Assembly: GCF_022811705.1 (NCBI RefSeq)
Contig: NZ_CP094528.1
Location: 3,100,001 to 3,164,000, forward strand
Reading direction: 5' to 3'
DNA length: 64,000 bases
Source: Agromyces larvae
GTDB taxonomy: Bacteria; Actinomycetota; Actinomycetes; Actinomycetales; Microbacteriaceae
A model generated the notes under the pieces. That model did not search any database. It saw only the letters and a list, made by a program, of their open reading frames with translations, and was not told the DNA's origin. The position numbers were made by a program, and so were the translations under genes. Below are positions 8,851 to 16,051 of the stretch, piece after piece; the first letter of the stretch is position 1; every line of letters starts with the position of its first letter.

Positions 8851-9746
8851 GCGAACACGGAGGGCTCCCTGAGCTGGTCGAAGGGGCCGTCGCTTCGACA
8901 GGCTCGGCGAGCGGTGGTTCGGCGGGCTCGGCGAGCCTGCACGGCGAAGTGCACGTCGACGAGCTCGCGCTCGCCGACGAGCTCGCGGGCGACTCCGGTC
9001 GGGTCGCCGGCCCGGATGTCGCGGAGTACGCGCTGTGGCTCGGCGACGACGCCCTCGTGCTCTCGCAGCAGCTCGGCTGGTGGATCAGCCGCGCGCCCGA
9101 GCTCGAGGAGGACATGGCGCTCGGCAACATCGCGCTCGACCTGCTCGGCCACGCCCGCTCGCTGCTGCACTACGCCGGTACCGCCGACGGCCGCAGCGAA
9201 GACGACCTGGCGTACTGGCGCGACGAGCCCGAGTTCCGCAGCGCCTGGCTCTTCGAGCAGGAGAACGGCGACTTCGCGAAGACGATCGCACGGCAGCTCG
9301 TGGCATCCGTCTACCTCTTCGAACTGTACGAGCGCCTGCGCGCCTCGACCGACGAGACCCTCGCCGCCATCGCCGAGAAGGCGGTGAAGGAGGTCGACTA
9401 CCACCGCGACCACGCCGTGCAGTGGACCCTGCGCCTGGCCGGCGGCACCGACGAGTCGCGGGCGCGCATGATCCGTGCGCTCGACGACGTCTGGCCGTAC
9501 GTCGACGAACTGTTCCGCGACGAGCCGCTCATCGACCGGCTCGACGGCGTCGCGGTGCGCCCGTCGACCCTGCGCGAGCCGTTCGACGCGGTGCTCGCCG
9601 ACGTGTTCGCCGAGGCCGACCTCGCGCCGAAGTCGGCGTTCATCGCCGCCGGCGGCGGGCGCGAGGGGCGGCACTTCCCGACCCTCGGCTACCTGCTCGC
9701 CGAGCTGCAGGTGCTCGCCCGGAAGCACCCGGGGGCATCGTGGTGA
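8847..9746 (+). CDS. paaC: 1,2-phenylacetyl-CoA epoxidase subunit PaaC
   Basis: The structural, ferritin-like subunit that pairs with PaaA. The GTG start overlaps the paaB stop (GTGA). The conserved protein begins near residue 36 (VDELALADELAGDSG) with later EEDMALGNIALDLLGHARSLL, EFRSAWLFEQENGDFAKTI and KEVDYHRDHAVQW. Residues about 6-33 are REP-derived (LPELVEG, then STGSASGGSAGSAS), which lengthens this 299-residue protein against about 250 in well-known PaaC. The GTG stop overlap with paaD continues the coupling. Confidence 0.93.
   Translation: MSEHGGLPELVEGAVASTGSASGGSAGSASLHGEVHVDELALADELAGDSGRVAGPDVAEYALWLGDDALVLSQQLGWWISRAPELEEDMALGNIALDLLGHARSLLHYAGTADGRSEDDLAYWRDEPEFRSAWLFEQENGDFAKTIARQLVASVYLFELYERLRASTDETLAAIAEKAVKEVDYHRDHAVQWTLRLAGGTDESRARMIRALDDVWPYVDELFRDEPLIDRLDGVAVRPSTLREPFDAVLADVFAEADLAPKSAFIAAGGGREGRHFPTLGYLLAELQVLARKHPGASW
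8862..8945. repeat. REP-like repeats inside the 5' end of paaC
   Basis: A unit in one orientation (CTCCCTGAGCTGGTCGAAGG) is followed by units in the opposite orientation (CTTCGACAGGCTCGGCGAGC and a shortened copy). The inverted units can pair as a hairpin early in the paaC message. All are in frame. Confidence 0.85.
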
Positions 9747-10324
9747 CCGCGACGGGGCTCCCTGAGCTGGTCGAAGCGGCGCGCGCTTCGACGGGCTCAG
9801 CGGGCGGGGGCTCAGCGGGCGGGGGCGCTTCGACGGGCTCAGCGAGCGGGGGCGCGTGGGACATCGCGGCGACCGTGTGCGACCCCGAGATCCCGGTGCT
9901 CACGATCGAAGACCTGGGCATCCTGCGCTCGGTCGAGACGGATGCCACGGGCGTGCGCGTGCGCATCACGCCCACCTACAGCGGATGCCCCGCGATGGAC
10001 GCGATCCGCGAGGACCTGCTGACCGTGCTGCGCGGGGCGGGCTACGCGGATGTCTCGGTCGAACTCGTCCTCACGCCCGCGTGGACCACGGACTGGATGA
10101 CCGACGCCGGCAAGGCCAAGCTCGAGGCGTACGGCATCGCGGCGCCGAGCGGGCGCGCGCCGGCGCGGCACGCCGGCCCGCTGCGCGTCGCGCTCGCCGT
10201 GAAGTGCCCGCGCTGCGACTCGCTGCACACGCGCGAGGTCTCGCGGTTCGGGTCGACGTCCTGCAAGGCGCTGTACGAGTGCCTCGACTGCCTCGAGCCC
10301 TTCGACTCGTTCAAGGTGCTGTGA
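9743..10324 (+). CDS. paaD: Phenylacetate degradation protein PaaD (SufT/MIP18-like Fe-S assembly factor)
   Basis: Needed for activity of the epoxidase, probably by helping Fe-S cluster maturation of PaaE. The GTG start overlaps the paaC stop. The conserved domain starts near residue 40 (WDIAATVCDPEIPVLTIEDLGILR), with TYSGCPAMDAI in the middle. A zinc-ribbon-like tail CPRCDS...CKALYECLDC closes the protein. Residues 4-38 are REP-derived Gly/Ser/Ala-rich sequence, so the protein is 193 residues rather than about 165. The paaD stop and paaE start overlap by one base. Confidence 0.93.
   Translation: MTATGLPELVEAARASTGSAGGGSAGGGASTGSASGGAWDIAATVCDPEIPVLTIEDLGILRSVETDATGVRVRITPTYSGCPAMDAIREDLLTVLRGAGYADVSVELVLTPAWTTDWMTDAGKAKLEAYGIAAPSGRAPARHAGPLRVALAVKCPRCDSLHTREVSRFGSTSCKALYECLDCLEPFDSFKVL
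9755..9858. repeat. REP-like repeats inside the 5' end of paaD
   Basis: One CTCCCTGAGCTGGTCGAAG unit is followed by opposite-orientation units, CTTCGACGGGCTCAGCGGGC, two GGGGGCTCAGCGGGC-type partial copies, and CTTCGACGGGCTCAGCGAGC. The whole block is translated. It has the same architecture as the paaC insertion, one gene upstream. Confidence 0.85.
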
Positions 10325-11490
10325 TGGCGGCGGTCAATCTGGGGTCGACGGGTGTGCGCAAGCGCCGAGGGCGGTTCCACGAGCTCGAGGTCGCCGAGGT
10401 GCGACCCCTCACGTCCGACAGCGTCGAGGTCACATTCACCGTGCCCGCGGAGCTGATCGACGAGTACGACTACGTCGCCGGGCAGCATGTGGCGCTGCGC
10501 GCCGAGATCGACGGACACGAGGTGCGGCGCAGCTACTCGATCTGCCGGCCGCCGGTGCGGCCCGCGACCGGCCCTTCGACGGGCTCAGGGGGCCCTTCGA
10601 CGGGGACGATCAGCGTCGCGATCAAGCGCGACCTGGGCGGGCGGTTCTCGACGTGGGCGAACCGCGAGCTGCGGGCCGGGCACCGCATCGACGTGATGAG
10701 CCCGCAGGGCACGTTCACCTCGAACCTCGCCGAGCTCGACGGGCGGCACGTCGTCGCCATCGCGGCCGGCAGCGGCATCACGCCGATGATGGCGTTGGCG
10801 CACACGGTGCTCGAGGCATCCGATAGTGCGCGCTTCACGCTCGTGTACACGAATCGGTCGACCCTCGACGTGATGTTCCTCGACGAGCTCGCCGACCTGA
10901 AGGACCGCTACCCGTCACGCCTCGCGCTGCACCACGTGCTGAGTCGCGAGCAGCGTACGGCGCCGCTGCTGTCGGGCCGCATCGACCAGGCGAAGCTCGA
11001 CATCATGCTCGACGCGCTCATCCCGCCGGCGACGGTCGACGAGTGGTTCCTGTGCGGGCCGTTCGAGCTCGTGCAGCTGTGCCGCGACACGCTGGAAGCG
11101 CGCGGCGTGGACCCGGCGCACGTTCGGTTCGAGCTGTTCACGACAGGCGAGCCCGGCGAGGTGCGACCCGACGCCGGCCGCCCCGTCGTGGTGCAGACCG
11201 GCGAACCGGTCGTGCACATCGACTTCACCCTCGACGGGCAGTCGTCGTCGGTCGACTCGCCGGTGAGCGCGAACGAGTCGCTGCTGAACGCGGCACTGCG
11301 GGTGCGACCGGATGTGCCGTTCGCGTGCGCGGGCGGCGTGTGCGGCACGTGCCGCGCGAAGCTCGTCGAGGGGTCGGTGAACATGCGCGAGAACTACGCG
11401 CTCGAGCCCGACGAGCTCGAGCGCGGGTACGTGCTCACCTGCCAGTCGCACGCGACGAGCGAGAACGTGCTGCTCGACTACGACGGGTGA
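10324..11490 (+). CDS. paaE: 1,2-phenylacetyl-CoA epoxidase reductase subunit PaaE
   Basis: Passes electrons from NADPH to the PaaA diiron centre. Order of domains: FAD-binding barrel (RSYSIC near residue 75, then GGRFSTW), NAD(P)-binding domain (AAGSGITPMMALAHTVL near 145; FLCGPFELVQLC near 240), then a C-terminal plant-type ferredoxin with CAGGVCGTCRAK and a last Cys at YVLTCQSHA. It is 388 residues, slightly long. An REP-like insertion (GPSTGSGGPSTGT, about residues 84-97) sits between the FAD motif RSYSICRPP and the strand ISVAIKRD, within a loop of the FAD domain. It ends the paaABCDE operon; the ring-opening and beta-oxidation genes are not in the window. Confidence 0.95.
   Translation: MAAVNLGSTGVRKRRGRFHELEVAEVRPLTSDSVEVTFTVPAELIDEYDYVAGQHVALRAEIDGHEVRRSYSICRPPVRPATGPSTGSGGPSTGTISVAIKRDLGGRFSTWANRELRAGHRIDVMSPQGTFTSNLAELDGRHVVAIAAGSGITPMMALAHTVLEASDSARFTLVYTNRSTLDVMFLDELADLKDRYPSRLALHHVLSREQRTAPLLSGRIDQAKLDIMLDALIPPATVDEWFLCGPFELVQLCRDTLEARGVDPAHVRFELFTTGEPGEVRPDAGRPVVVQTGEPVVHIDFTLDGQSSSVDSPVSANESLLNAALRVRPDVPFACAGGVCGTCRAKLVEGSVNMRENYALEPDELERGYVLTCQSHATSENVLLDYDG
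10577..10605. repeat. REP-like repeat inside the FAD domain of paaE
   Basis: One full CTTCGACGGGCTCAGGGGG unit and a second truncated CTTCGACGGG, in frame, at the codons for about residues 85-94. Confidence 0.8.
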
Positions 11491-11509
11491 GCGGCTTCCG
11501 CACGTCGCG

Positions 11510-12856
11510 CTACTCGATCAGCCCGGCCCGACGGCAGCGGTGCCACGCGTCGACCACGGCGGTCGACGCGGCGGCGTCGCGACCCGCGGCGCGCTCCGCC
11601 TCGATCACGGGCTGCACCCGCAGCCGCAGTTTCGTGGCGGTGTCGACGGCGATCTGGGCGAGCCGGTGCTCGATGCGGCGGTTCTCGAACCGCTCGATCA
11701 GGGCGCGGCGGTAGTCGACGGTGTCGACGTCGCGGGCGACGGCGCGCGCCGCCTCGGTCCAGAACGCGTCCAGCGCCGACCGGCAGGCGGGGTCGGCGAC
11801 CGCGTCCGCCACCGTCGTGTGCCCGCGCAGCAGGCCCTCGAACGCCAGCACGAGGTGCCCGCCGTTCAGCACGAGCAGTTTGCGCTGCTCGAACGGCTCG
11901 ATCCGGTCGACGAAGCGGGCGCCGGCGGTGTCCCAGGCGGGCCGGCCGGCGGGGAACTCGCCCGAGAGCGTCCAGTCGGCGAAGGGCTCGGCGACGACCG
12001 CGGCTTCGTCGCGCCATCCGGTCCTCGCCTCGACCTCGTCGAGGTCGGCGGCCGTGGTGTGCGGCGTGATGCGGTCGACGCTCGTCGCGACGAACGACGC
12101 CGTGTCGAGCGCGTAGCCCAGGCCCGCCATGTCGGCGAGGCTGCGGAGCGCGTCGCGGGTGATCCGTGCGTTGTCGGGCAGGTTGTCGCACGAGACGATC
12201 GCGATCGGCCCGGCCTGCGCGCGGCGTCGTGCGGCGAGGCCGAGCACGATGCGCGCGAGCGGGGTGCGCAGCCGAGCGGATGCCACGGCGCCCGCTCGCA
12301 GCGCGGCGAGATCGTGCGCGACGGACGAGTCGGTCAGGTCGATCGTGCCGTCGAGCCCGAGGCGATAGCCCGCCTCGGTGATCGTGAGCGTCACCACCGC
12401 CACGGCGGGGTCGGCGAGGAGTTCGACGAACCGGTCGATCCGGGCGGCCGGGTGCGCTTCGACGATGCTGCCGACCTGCTCGAACCGGTCGCCCTCGGGC
12501 CCCCGTTCGACGAGCGTGAACACCCCGCCCTGCGGGGCGAGCCGGTCCGCGACGTCGGGGGAGCGGCCCGTGAACGCGGCGATGCCCCAGTCGGCGGCGT
12601 CGCTCGCTCGCGCGGTGAACCAGGCCTGGTGCGTGCGGTGAAACGCTCCGGCGCCGACGTGCACGATGCGCACGGGCGGGGCGGGCAGGGCGCGCCCCGC
12701 GTCCGCGAGGCGGGCGCGAGTCAGGCGGGGGGCGGGGGTGGGGGTGGGGGTGCTCCCTTCGACGGGCTCAGGGAGCTTGGGGGGGTTGGGGGTGCTCCCT
12801 TCGACGGGCTCAGGGAGCTTGGCGGGGGTGGGGAGCTTGAGGGGGTCGAGGGTCAT
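11510..12856 (-). CDS. Mannitol dehydrogenase family protein, probable fructuronate reductase (UxuB-type)
   Basis: An NAD-dependent long-chain polyol/uronate dehydrogenase. Motifs: GAGAFHRTHQAWFT near residue 67 (nucleotide-binding loop and family signature), SCDNLPDN, DRITPHTT, and KLLVLNGGHLVLAF with the family Lys/Asn/His. Because glucuronate isomerase (uxaC) is in the same island, reduction of fructuronate to mannonate is the most likely reaction; mannitol or another substrate is possible. Length is 448 residues. The N-terminal 38 or so residues (KLPEPVEGS twice, then Pro/Thr-rich) come from REP-like repeats. ATG 12856 overlaps the stop of the upstream esterase gene. Confidence 0.85.
   Translation of the reverse strand: MTLDPLKLPTPAKLPEPVEGSTPNPPKLPEPVEGSTPTPTPAPRLTRARLADAGRALPAPPVRIVHVGAGAFHRTHQAWFTARASDAADWGIAAFTGRSPDVADRLAPQGGVFTLVERGPEGDRFEQVGSIVEAHPAARIDRFVELLADPAVAVVTLTITEAGYRLGLDGTIDLTDSSVAHDLAALRAGAVASARLRTPLARIVLGLAARRRAQAGPIAIVSCDNLPDNARITRDALRSLADMAGLGYALDTASFVATSVDRITPHTTAADLDEVEARTGWRDEAAVVAEPFADWTLSGEFPAGRPAWDTAGARFVDRIEPFEQRKLLVLNGGHLVLAFEGLLRGHTTVADAVADPACRSALDAFWTEAARAVARDVDTVDYRRALIERFENRRIEHRLAQIAVDTATKLRLRVQPVIEAERAAGRDAAASTAVVDAWHRCRRAGLIE
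12745..12845. repeat. REP-like repeats inside the 5' end of the uronate reductase gene
   Basis: Two copies of CTTCGACGGGCTCAGGGAGC (about 12759-12778 and 12800-12819), separated by a G-rich spacer, are translated on the minus strand as [10 protein letters not shown]-rich flanks (GGGGGTGGGGGT type) lie on both sides. Confidence 0.85.
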
Positions 12857-13833
12857 GCGGATGCCTCGCCGGCGAGCCACTCGGCCTGCCGCACCCAGTG
12901 GGCGCCCTCGCCGCCCTCGTGCCCGTTCCACGGGTAGTCGACCGTCTCGGCCGGGCCGCCCCAGCGGTTCGCCGCGGCGTACACGCCCGACGGCGGCGCG
13001 ACGGTGTCGAGGTGGCCGACGCCGAACAGCGCGGGGGCGGTCGCCCGGGTCGCGAGGATCGCGCCGTCGAAGTACGAGAGCGTGGCGAACACGCGCTCCT
13101 CCGCGCCGCGATGCACCGCGAGGTAGCGGGCGATCTCGACGTGCGGATCGGTGTCGGTCAGGCCGAGCACGCGGGGCACGTCGCACAGGATCGGCGCGGT
13201 CGGCAGTGCGGCGACGAGTCCGTCGCCGAGCGCGGCCGCGGCGATCGCGATGAGACCGCCCTGGCTGTTGCCGGTGACGGCGACGCGAGCCGGGTCGACC
13301 TCGCGGAACGTGCGCACGGCATCGACGGCGCGCACGGCGTCGGTGAACACGCGCCGGTAGTAGTACGTCGAGGGCGCGTCGATGCCGCGGGTCAGGAAGC
13401 CCGGTGCGGCCGGGCCCGAGCCGTGCGGGTCGGGGGTCTCGCCGCCGGTGCCCCACACGCTGCCCTGACCGCGGGTGTCGACGATGAGCTGCGCGTAGCC
13501 CGCGGCCGGCCAGTACAGGCGCTCGTGGGCGAGCCCGCGGCCACGGCCGTAGCCGACGAACTCCACCACGGCGGGCAGCGGGTCCTCGGTGCCGCGCGGC
13601 GTGACCAGCCACGCGCGAACCGGGTCGCCGGCGAAGCCGGGGAACGTCACATCGGCGACGTCGAAGGACGTCATCGGGGTTGCGGCGGGGCGGCGCACCA
13701 CGCTCTGCTCGGCGGGCGCCGCGGCCCGCGACGAGCGCAGCGTGTCGGCCCAGAAGGCGTCGAAGTCGGCGGGTTCGGCGAGCTCCGGGCGGTATGCGCG
13801 CAGCGCCTCGGGCGGCAGGTCGAAACGGGCCAT
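12853..13833 (-). CDS. CE7-family acetyl(xylan) esterase
   Basis: A 326-residue alpha/beta-hydrolase of the acetylxylan esterase/cephalosporin-C deacetylase family, which removes acetyl groups from xylo-oligosaccharides. Visible: the family RGQG motif (VDTRGQGSVWG near residue 115), the nucleophile elbow GNSQGG (Ser about residue 189), and the late HEGGEG with the catalytic His. No signal peptide, so it should act in the cytoplasm on imported oligosaccharides, as CE7 enzymes usually do. It overlaps the reductase gene by 4 bases. A paralogue with about the same length lies at 59007-59978. Confidence 0.9.
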   Translation of the reverse strand: MARFDLPPEALRAYRPELAEPADFDAFWADTLRSSRAAAPAEQSVVRRPAATPMTSFDVADVTFPGFAGDPVRAWLVTPRGTEDPLPAVVEFVGYGRGRGLAHERLYWPAAGYAQLIVDTRGQGSVWGTGGETPDPHGSGPAAPGFLTRGIDAPSTYYYRRVFTDAVRAVDAVRTFREVDPARVAVTGNSQGGLIAIAAAALGDGLVAALPTAPILCDVPRVLGLTDTDPHVEIARYLAVHRGAEERVFATLSYFDGAILATRATAPALFGVGHLDTVAPPSGVYAAANRWGGPAETVDYPWNGHEGGEGAHWVRQAEWLAGEASA

Positions 13834-13886
13834 CGGGCTCCTCGGTCGGTCGGTCACGGCTGGGTCACGGTGTGCACACCCTAGCG

Positions 13887-13923
13887 TGAAAACGTTGACA
13901 TTCTTCGGGAGGCGAGTTACGTT
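13887..13923 (+). promoter_or_regulatory. Promoter and LacI-type operator of the ABC transporter operon
   Basis: TGAAAACGTTGACA at 13887-13900 matches the operator form seen at 22210 and 23340-23372. It includes a -35-like TTGACA (13895-13900), followed after 17 bases by a -10-like TACGTT. A repressor bound here would cover the -35 element. Confidence 0.6.
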
Positions 13924-14007
13924 CGTACCCGTTATCGCTTGAAACACCGAAAGTTTCGTGCTCATCCATCCCCCGGACGAGTCACGCTGACAGCCGCAAG
14001 GGAGCGC

Positions 14008-15045
14008 ATGTCGACCACCACCAACGTCGCGATCGTCGACGCGGCGACCTCCTCCGCCGCGCCGACGGACGAGGTCGCGAACGCCGCGACGGGCTCCGCG
14101 ACATCCGGCCCCTCGAAGCCCGCGCGCCCGTCGCGCGGGGCGAAGCTCACCTGGCGGACCGCCCTGAAGCGCGACTGGCGCCTCTACTCGCTGCTGGTGC
14201 TTCCGCTCGTGTTCCTGCTCGTCTTCCGCTACCTGCCGATGGCCGGGAACATCATCGCGTTCCGCCGATTCCGGCCGGGCGGCAACATCTTCGGCGACGA
14301 GTGGGTGGGCTTCCACTACTTCGAGATGTTCATCAACGATCCGACGTTCTGGCGGGTGTTCACGAACACGATCGTCCTCGGCGCTCTGTGCCTGGTGATC
14401 ATCTTCCCGCTGCCGATCGTGCTCGCCCTCATGCTGAACGAGCTCCGGTCGGCGAGGTTCAAGCGCATCGCGCAGTCGATCAGCTACCTGCCGCACTTCA
14501 TGTCGATCGTGATCGTCGCGGGCCTCGTGCTGCAGCTCGTCTCGACGAGGGGGACGATCAACCAGATCGTCGAGACCTTCGGCGGCACCCCGGTCGACTT
14601 CATCCAGAAGCCCGAGTGGTTCCGGCCGATCTTCGTGGGCTCCGAGATCTGGCAGACCGTCGGCTGGGGCACGATCCTCTACCTCGCGGCGCTCACCACG
14701 ATCGATCCGCAACTCTACGAAGCAGCTCGAATCGACGGCGCCAACCGCTGGAAGCAGACCTGGCACGTCACCCTTCCCGGCATCGCCCCGACGATCGTGG
14801 TGCTGCTCATCCTGAACATCGGATCGTTCCTCTCGGTGAGCTTCGAGAAGGTGCTGCTCCTGCAGAACCCGCTCGTCTACTCGACCGGCGACGTGATCGC
14901 CACCTACCTCTACCGCGTCGGCATCGGCTCGGGGAGCTTCTCCTACGCGACCGCGATCGGCCTGTTCGAGGCCGTCATCGGACTCGTGCTCGTCATGACC
15001 GCCAATGCCATCTCGCGCCGAGTGACCGGAGCCAGCCTGTGGTGA
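14008..15045 (+). CDS. Oligosaccharide ABC transporter permease (LplB-type)
   Basis: A 345-residue inner-membrane permease. After a 50-residue Ala/Pro/Ser-rich cytoplasmic leader come about six membrane helices, and the cytoplasmic EAA loop is visible as EAARIDGANRWKQTWHVTLPGI (given as YEAARIDGANR in the core). LplB/YteP-type permeases import uronic-acid oligosaccharides or other plant glycans. ATG 14008 has AAGGGAG 5 bases upstream; an earlier in-frame ATG at 13939 lacks a clear site. Its stop overlaps the GTG of the partner permease. Confidence 0.92.
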   Translation: MSTTTNVAIVDAATSSAAPTDEVANAATGSATSGPSKPARPSRGAKLTWRTALKRDWRLYSLLVLPLVFLLVFRYLPMAGNIIAFRRFRPGGNIFGDEWVGFHYFEMFINDPTFWRVFTNTIVLGALCLVIIFPLPIVLALMLNELRSARFKRIAQSISYLPHFMSIVIVAGLVLQLVSTRGTINQIVETFGGTPVDFIQKPEWFRPIFVGSEIWQTVGWGTILYLAALTTIDPQLYEAARIDGANRWKQTWHVTLPGIAPTIVVLLILNIGSFLSVSFEKVLLLQNPLVYSTGDVIATYLYRVGIGSGSFSYATAIGLFEAVIGLVLVMTANAISRRVTGASLW

Positions 15046-15971
15046 CCACGACCATCAAGACGCACACCGACCGGGCCGTCGAGCGGCTCTTCCGCCCGCG
15101 GAAGGTCGCGGGCATCAAGGACTCGCGCGGGTACACCGTGTTCCGGGTGCTCAACGCGGCCGCGATCATCGCGATCTGCTTCGCGACGCTGTACCCGTTC
15201 CTCAACGTCCTCGCCGTGGCATTCAGCTCGCAGGGATTCATCAACGCCGGCCAGGTCAACATCGTGCCGCGCGGTTTCAACGTCACGACCTTCCAGCTGG
15301 TCATGAGCGACCCGCAGTTCTGGCGCAACTACGGCAACACCGTGATCTACACGGTCGTCGCGACCGCCGTGTCCATGGTGCTCACCACGATGTTCGCCTA
15401 CGCGCTGTCGAAGAAGCGGCTGAAGGGCCGGGCGTTCTTCGTCGGCGTCGCGGTGTTCACGATGTTCTTCGCCGGCGGCATCATCCCGAACTACGTGCTC
15501 ATCAACTCGCTCGGCTGGCGCAACACGATCTGGGCGCTCGTCATCCCGAACGCGATCAGCATCTTCAATCTGCTCGTCATGAAGTCCTTCTTCGAGAACT
15601 TCCCCGAAGAGCTCGAGGAAGCCGCGTCGATCGACGGCCTCACGACATACGGCATCCTGCTGCGCATCGTGCTGCCGCTCAGCAAGGCAGTGCTCGCGAC
15701 GATGGTGCTGTTCTACGCGGTGAGCTTCTGGAACTCCTGGTTCTCGGCACTGCTCTACCTGAGCAAACCCGACCTGTGGCCCGTCACGCTCTACCTGCGC
15801 AACCTGCTCATGTCCGCGTCCGCACCCGACGGGTCCGACGAGGGCCTGCAGATCGCGGCGAACGTCAAGGCCGTCACGATGCTGCTCACCGTGCTGCCGA
15901 TCGTCTGCCTCTACCCGTTCCTGCAGAAGTACTTCGTCTCGGGCGTCATGCTCGGCTCGGTCAAGGCCTGA
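15042..15971 (+). CDS. Oligosaccharide ABC transporter permease (LplC/YtcP-type)
   Basis: The partner permease, 309 residues, six predicted membrane helices. The EAA loop reads LEEAASIDGLTTYGILLRIVLP and the region FFAGGIIPNYVL is typical of this CUT1 branch. GTG 15042 overlaps the stop of the upstream permease (GTGA). It starts after a short basic leader. No ATPase gene is present here, as in many CUT1 operons that use a shared MsmK-type ATPase. Confidence 0.92.
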   Translation: MTTTIKTHTDRAVERLFRPRKVAGIKDSRGYTVFRVLNAAAIIAICFATLYPFLNVLAVAFSSQGFINAGQVNIVPRGFNVTTFQLVMSDPQFWRNYGNTVIYTVVATAVSMVLTTMFAYALSKKRLKGRAFFVGVAVFTMFFAGGIIPNYVLINSLGWRNTIWALVIPNAISIFNLLVMKSFFENFPEELEEAASIDGLTTYGILLRIVLPLSKAVLATMVLFYAVSFWNSWFSALLYLSKPDLWPVTLYLRNLLMSASAPDGSDEGLQIAANVKAVTMLLTVLPIVCLYPFLQKYFVSGVMLGSVKA

Positions 15972-16051
15972 GCCGGCCCGCATCCCACCGCTTGATCCGT
16001 CCCCTCCGCCCCACCCAGAGATCCACGAAAACAAGAAAGGGAACCCCCCAT

